DNA of 25,985 nucleotides from Bacillota bacterium (GTDB lineage: Bacteria > Bacillota > Clostridia > Oscillospirales > Acutalibacteraceae), in NCBI GenBank assembly GCA_023391275.1, contig JAEWBE010000028.1, forward strand, positions 1 through 25,985, given 5' to 3'. Position 1 is the stretch's first letter. Each line of letters begins with the position of its first letter. The position numbers were made by a program, and so were the translations under genes. Shown in pieces: positions 22,875-25,985 of the stretch. The notes under the pieces are model-generated. The model did no database searches. It saw only the letters and a program-made list of their open reading frames with translations, and was not told the origin of the DNA.

Positions 22875-24104
22875 TTATTCGGCAAGGTTAACCTTGTGAT
22901 GAACTTTTTTCCCTTTTTTAATAATGATATATTTCTTGTCAAAGTCGTTCAGAGACAGCTTTGCCGTAACCACGTCTACTTTTGTGTCGTCTACTGCTAT
23001 GCCTCCCTGTTCAATTAAGCGTCTTCCTTCTCCTTTTGACGGAACCAGCTTTGTTTTCACAAGAAGATCGAGCACACCGATCTCTCCGTCGGTAAAGTCA
23101 GCCAGAGTGATGGAACTGGACGGCATGTTGTCTGTGTTTGTTCCTGCGCCAAACAGTGCCCTTGCCCCTTCCTGTGCTTTTACTGCTTCTGCCTCACCGT
23201 GAATCAGACTGGTAACCTCGAAGGCCAGAAGTTCCTTTGCTTTGTTCAGTTCACCGCCATCAAGTTTTGCAAGCTCATTAATTTCATCGAGCGGCATAAA
23301 AGTGAGAATTTTCAAGCATTTAATGACGTCGGCATCCCCGATGTTGCGCCAGTACTGATAGAACTCAAAAGGAGTGGTCTTTTCCGGGTCAAGCCAGACT
23401 GCGCCTTTTTCCGTCTTCCCCATCTTCTTACCTTCGCTTGTGGTCAGAAGCGTAAAGGTCATACCATAGGCCTCTTTCCCTTCCTTGCGGCGAAGTAACT
23501 CCACACCGCCAATGATATTGCTCCACTGGTCATCGCCGCCAAGCTCAAGCTGGCAGTTGTACCTGTGATTCAACTCAAGAAAATCATAGCTCTGCATGAT
23601 CATATAATTCAATTCAAAGAACGACAGTCCCCGTTCCAAACGTTGTTTGTAGCATTCAGCCGCGAGCATGCGGTTTACGGAAAAGTGCACGCCGATATCA
23701 CGAATAAACTGAATATAATTCAGGTTTAAAAGCCAGTCTCCGTTATTGGCCATAATTGCCTTTCCATCCGAAAAATCAACCAGGCGGGACATTTGCTTTT
23801 GGAAGCATTCAATATTATGATTGATTTCCTCCTCGGTAAGCATCTTGCGCATATCGCTCTTTCCGGAAGGGTCCCCCACCATGCCTGTGCCGCCGCCAAA
23901 CAGCGCAATCGGAGTATGCCCGGCGCGCTGCATGTGTGCCATAACCATAATCTGCACAAAGTGGCCGACATGCAAGCTGTCCGCGGTCGGGTCGAACCCG
24001 ATATAAAATGTTGTTTTGTGATTATTCAGCAGATCTTTGATTTTTTCCTCATCTGTCATTTGGGCAATCAGGCCCCTGGCCTTCAGTTCTTCAAATACTC
24101 CCAT
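22875..24104 (-). CDS. tyrS: tyrosyl-tRNA synthetase
   Basis: Class I synthetase that charges tRNA-Tyr. 409 residues from ATG 24104. YIGFDPTADSLHVGH with Tyr34 and the HIGH-type HVGH (45-48), the tyrosine-binding YMIMQSYDF (Tyr167, Gln171, Asp174), QLELGGDDQW, and the KMSKS-type loop KKMGKT (226-231), then a C-terminal S4 RNA-binding domain. The HVGHF and KMGKT variants fit the TyrZ-like form rather than B. subtilis TyrS. GGAGG precedes ATG 24104. The TTG extension to 24119 would include it. The gene is controlled by the upstream T-box. Confidence 0.97.
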   Translation of the reverse strand: MGVFEELKARGLIAQMTDEEKIKDLLNNHKTTFYIGFDPTADSLHVGHFVQIMVMAHMQRAGHTPIALFGGGTGMVGDPSGKSDMRKMLTEEEINHNIECFQKQMSRLVDFSDGKAIMANNGDWLLNLNYIQFIRDIGVHFSVNRMLAAECYKQRLERGLSFFELNYMIMQSYDFLELNHRYNCQLELGGDDQWSNIIGGVELLRRKEGKEAYGMTFTLLTTSEGKKMGKTEKGAVWLDPEKTTPFEFYQYWRNIGDADVIKCLKILTFMPLDEINELAKLDGGELNKAKELLAFEVTSLIHGEAEAVKAQEGARALFGAGTNTDNMPSSSITLADFTDGEIGVLDLLVKTKLVPSKGEGRRLIEQGGIAVDDTKVDVVTAKLSLNDFDKKYIIIKKGKKVHHKVNLAE

Positions 24105-24119
24105 TAATTTTTCCTCCAA

Positions 24120-24395
24120 TTTTCCGGGGGCATAAAAAACGCCCCCTGCATTATTTGCAGAGGGCGGAATAACCGCGGTACCACCTCAGTTCGCCATATC
24201 CTCACAGATACGGCCTTACGGGTACATCCATACCCACGCGCTGTAACGTACGCTGCCACGGCCAGATCTAATAGTATCCGTTCAATCCGGCAGCTCCGGA
24301 ATGTATTTCAGCTCATTGCCACGCCCGCTTACACCAACCGGGGGCTCTCTTTGCCGGCTTCATCAGCTTACTTTTTTCCATCAAAGCTATTACAA
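24120..24395 (-). ncRNA. tyrosine T-box leader of tyrS
   Basis: On the minus strand Stem I carries AGAGAGCC...GGTTGGTG distal-loop motifs and a specifier loop GAAATACATTCC, with TAC (24305-24303) as the Tyr specifier codon. The T-box sequence AGGTGGTACCGCGG follows (24186-24173), whose TGGT bulge pairs with an ACCA tRNA end. Uncharged tRNA-Tyr would stabilise the antiterminator and allow tyrS transcription. Confidence 0.95.
24134..24167 (-). terminator. T-box regulated terminator
   Basis: On the minus strand CGCCCTCTGCA pairs with TGCAGGGGGCG around AATAA, followed by six T. Its 5' strand lies just after the T-box sequence, as expected for the alternative to the antiterminator. Confidence 0.9.
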
Positions 24396-24398
24396 TGA

Positions 24399-24427
24399 AT
24401 TATAACCAATTGGCCTTATCTTGTCAA
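24399..24427 (-). promoter_or_regulatory. strong sigma-A promoter of the tyrS T-box transcript
   Basis: On the minus strand a perfect TTGACA (24427-24422), a 17-base spacer and a perfect TATAAT (24404-24399). The recN stop codon TGA (24426-24424) is part of the -35 hexamer. Confidence 0.85.
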
Positions 24428-25985
24428 GGCCTATCGCTTTTTTGAGCCATGTCCAACATCTCCGCAGCGTTTTCCAGCATCAGCGGGGTGATTTGCGCTC
24501 CACCCATAATTCGGGCCAGCTCCTGTTTTCTGCCTTCAAAATTTAACTGGATTACGTCAGTATATGTTTTGTTTTCCTGTACGTGTTTCTTAATTAAATA
24601 CTGTGTGTCGGCTAACGCGGCAATTTGGGCCAGATGGGTTACGCAGACAACCTGCCGATTTTCCGATACCTCCCGCAGCTTTAACCCGACCTTCTGCGCG
24701 GCGCTTCCGCTGATTCCGGTATCCACCTCGTCAAAAATCAGTGTGTCAATATCGTCTTTTCCCGCCAGTACGGTTTTAATCGCCAGCATAATACGGGAAA
24801 GCTCGCCGCCGGAGGCAATTTTGGCAATCGGCTTTGCCGGTTCCCCGGCATTTGTCGAAATCAGGAATTGCAGTTTGTCACAGCCAAGTTCATTCAGCGG
24901 GCAGCGCTCCTGCTGTGCTTCAAAATCAATATTGGGCATATCCAAAAACTTCAGTTCCTGCTTTACCTTTTCCGTAAAAACCCGTGCCGTCTTTGTCCGG
25001 TATGCTGAAATTTCCTCGGCAAGCTTTTGTGCGTCGGCCGAAGCCTTCCTATATTCTTCCGTCAGCCTTGCGGTGTTTTCATCGGAAAGCTCAATATTTT
25101 TAAGTTCCTCTCTGGATTTTTCCAGAAAATCGAGCATGCTCTCCACGGAACTTCCGTATTTTAACCCAAGACGGTAAATAATATCCAGCCTTACTTCTAT
25201 CCGCTCCAACTCTTCCGGGTCATATTCAAGCTGGGAGGAAAAATCACGCATCTCCGAGCTGCAATCCTGCAGATCATATTCAATATTTTTAACCCTTTCG
25301 GCAAGCGCATGAATTTCAGGCAGATATCGTTGCGCCTCACTTAACGCGGCAGCGGCCGCCGAAACGGCGGACAACGCTCCCACCATTTCCTCGTCGCCAT
25401 CCAAAGCGGATTTTGCGGCACTGAGGGAAGCGGCTATTTTTTCACTGTTCAGGTACATGGTGCGCAGCTTATTCAGTTCATCCTGTTCGCCCGGATGTAA
25501 ATCCGCTTCTTCCAGTTCGTTAATCTGGTAAGTCAGTAAATCAATCTGCCTCGCCTTTTGCGCTTCGTCCATACGATAGGAAGAAAGTTCACTCTTAATG
25601 TGACGCATTCTGTCGAATGTTCTGCGATACTGCTCCAGCAGCTTTTCCGGTACGCCCATGCTGTCAATATAATTGATATGTAAGTCAGGAGAAAGCAGAT
25701 CGTAGCTTTCATGCTGGCCGTGAATATTAATGAGGTAAGCACCGACTTCTTTTAAGACGGAAACCGTTGCCGGTCTTCCGTTAATACGGCAGACCGCCTT
25801 GCCCTCCGGATTAATTTCCCGCTGAATCATCATGGAGCCGTCTTCTTCCGGCGCGTAGCCGAGCTCGGCGAGCTTATTGAAAGCCTGAACACCTAAATCC
25901 GTAAAGACCGCACTGACAAATGCCGAACGGGCTCCGGTGCGAATTAATTCGCGCGAAGTTCGTTCGCCAAGAATTGCATTGATAG
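24424..25985 (-). CDS. recN: DNA repair protein RecN, N-terminus outside the window
   Basis: An SMC-like ATPase for double-strand-break repair. 519 residues are visible. The frame stays open to the window edge, where it reads INAILGERTSRELIRTGARS, the RecN sequence just after Walker A, so about 40 residues are missing. A long coiled-coil middle (roughly visible residues 100-350) is rich in Glu, Leu and Lys. The C-terminal lobe has the ABC signature IASGGELSRIMLAIK and Walker B DTLIFDEVDTGISG. The ATG at 25833 is internal, not the start. The gene ends inside the tyrS promoter, with no terminator between. Confidence 0.97.
   Translation of the reverse strand, partial: INAILGERTSRELIRTGARSAFVSAVFTDLGVQAFNKLAELGYAPEEDGSMMIQREINPEGKAVCRINGRPATVSVLKEVGAYLINIHGQHESYDLLSPDLHINYIDSMGVPEKLLEQYRRTFDRMRHIKSELSSYRMDEAQKARQIDLLTYQINELEEADLHPGEQDELNKLRTMYLNSEKIAASLSAAKSALDGDEEMVGALSAVSAAAAALSEAQRYLPEIHALAERVKNIEYDLQDCSSEMRDFSSQLEYDPEELERIEVRLDIIYRLGLKYGSSVESMLDFLEKSREELKNIELSDENTARLTEEYRKASADAQKLAEEISAYRTKTARVFTEKVKQELKFLDMPNIDFEAQQERCPLNELGCDKLQFLISTNAGEPAKPIAKIASGGELSRIMLAIKTVLAGKDDIDTLIFDEVDTGISGSAAQKVGLKLREVSENRQVVCVTHLAQIAALADTQYLIKKHVQENKTYTDVIQLNFEGRKQELARIMGGAQITPLMLENAAEMLDMAQKSDRP

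Noticed and set aside
24449..25177. A long open frame (242 codons) antisense to recN.
   Set aside because: It is low-complexity Ser-rich, as expected for the reverse strand of a Glu/Leu-rich coiled coil. recN is clearly the real gene.

Overview
The window looks like a chromosomal segment of an anaerobic, endospore-forming Firmicute of class Clostridia, most likely in the Oscillospirales/Ruminococcaceae neighbourhood. The evidence is the SCIFF peptide with its radical SAM maturase, sporulation genes (cwlD, spoIIM), a lysine riboswitch, a tyrosine T-box, many GGAGG-type ribosome binding sites, frequent TTG/GTG starts and moderate GC. The placement is inferred from gene content, not from a phylogeny. 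Most genes are housekeeping. I see no CRISPR array, prophage or insertion sequence.

Layout. 1-275: the 3' part of tRNA-Phe, then tRNA-Gly and tRNA-Cys, and a terminator. 273-1090: a DUF6512-like membrane protein (minus) and an untracked 32-residue membrane peptide (plus). 1151-3487: cwlD, whose ribosome binding site lies inside a perfect 15-bp hairpin, then radA, then a small cysteine-rich protein on the minus strand that overlaps the radA end. 3607-6543: an adaptor, a MacB/FtsX-type permease without its ATPase, and a DUF6873-type GME-fold protein in one tight operon. 6544-7119: an AT-rich gap with a strong sigma-A promoter and several dyads. 7120-8151: a XerC-like tyrosine recombinase, convergent with the minus-strand cluster proC, spoIIM, xerD, YesL-like. 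spoIIM has what looks like its own sigma-E promoter.

11530-11610 holds four direct TTATGTWA repeats that resemble the XerD arm of dif sites. 11670-13251: scfB and scfA, the SCIFF maturase and its six-cysteine precursor. scfA is too short for ordinary ORF lists and was found by reading the sequence. 13326-16390: the minus-strand cluster queA, tgt, yajC, TIGR04086 protein. 16440-20104: a lysine riboswitch controlling asd, dapA, dapB and a stand-alone two-ACT-domain protein that resembles the regulatory half of aspartokinase, closed by a 17-bp bidirectional terminator. 20101-22761: a YfhO-type membrane protein. 22875-24427: tyrS under a complete tyrosine T-box (specifier UAC). 24424-25985: recN, cut at its 5' end by the window edge.

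How the genes work together. Lysine/diaminopimelate supply is sensed at the RNA level and perhaps also by the ACT protein. Tyrosyl-tRNA charging is sensed by the T-box. queA and tgt make queuosine in tRNA. cwlD and spoIIM act in sporulation. recN, radA and the Xer recombinases serve DNA repair and chromosome resolution. The most specialised system is the SCIFF peptide with its maturase. It is a known family, though its biological role is still unclear.
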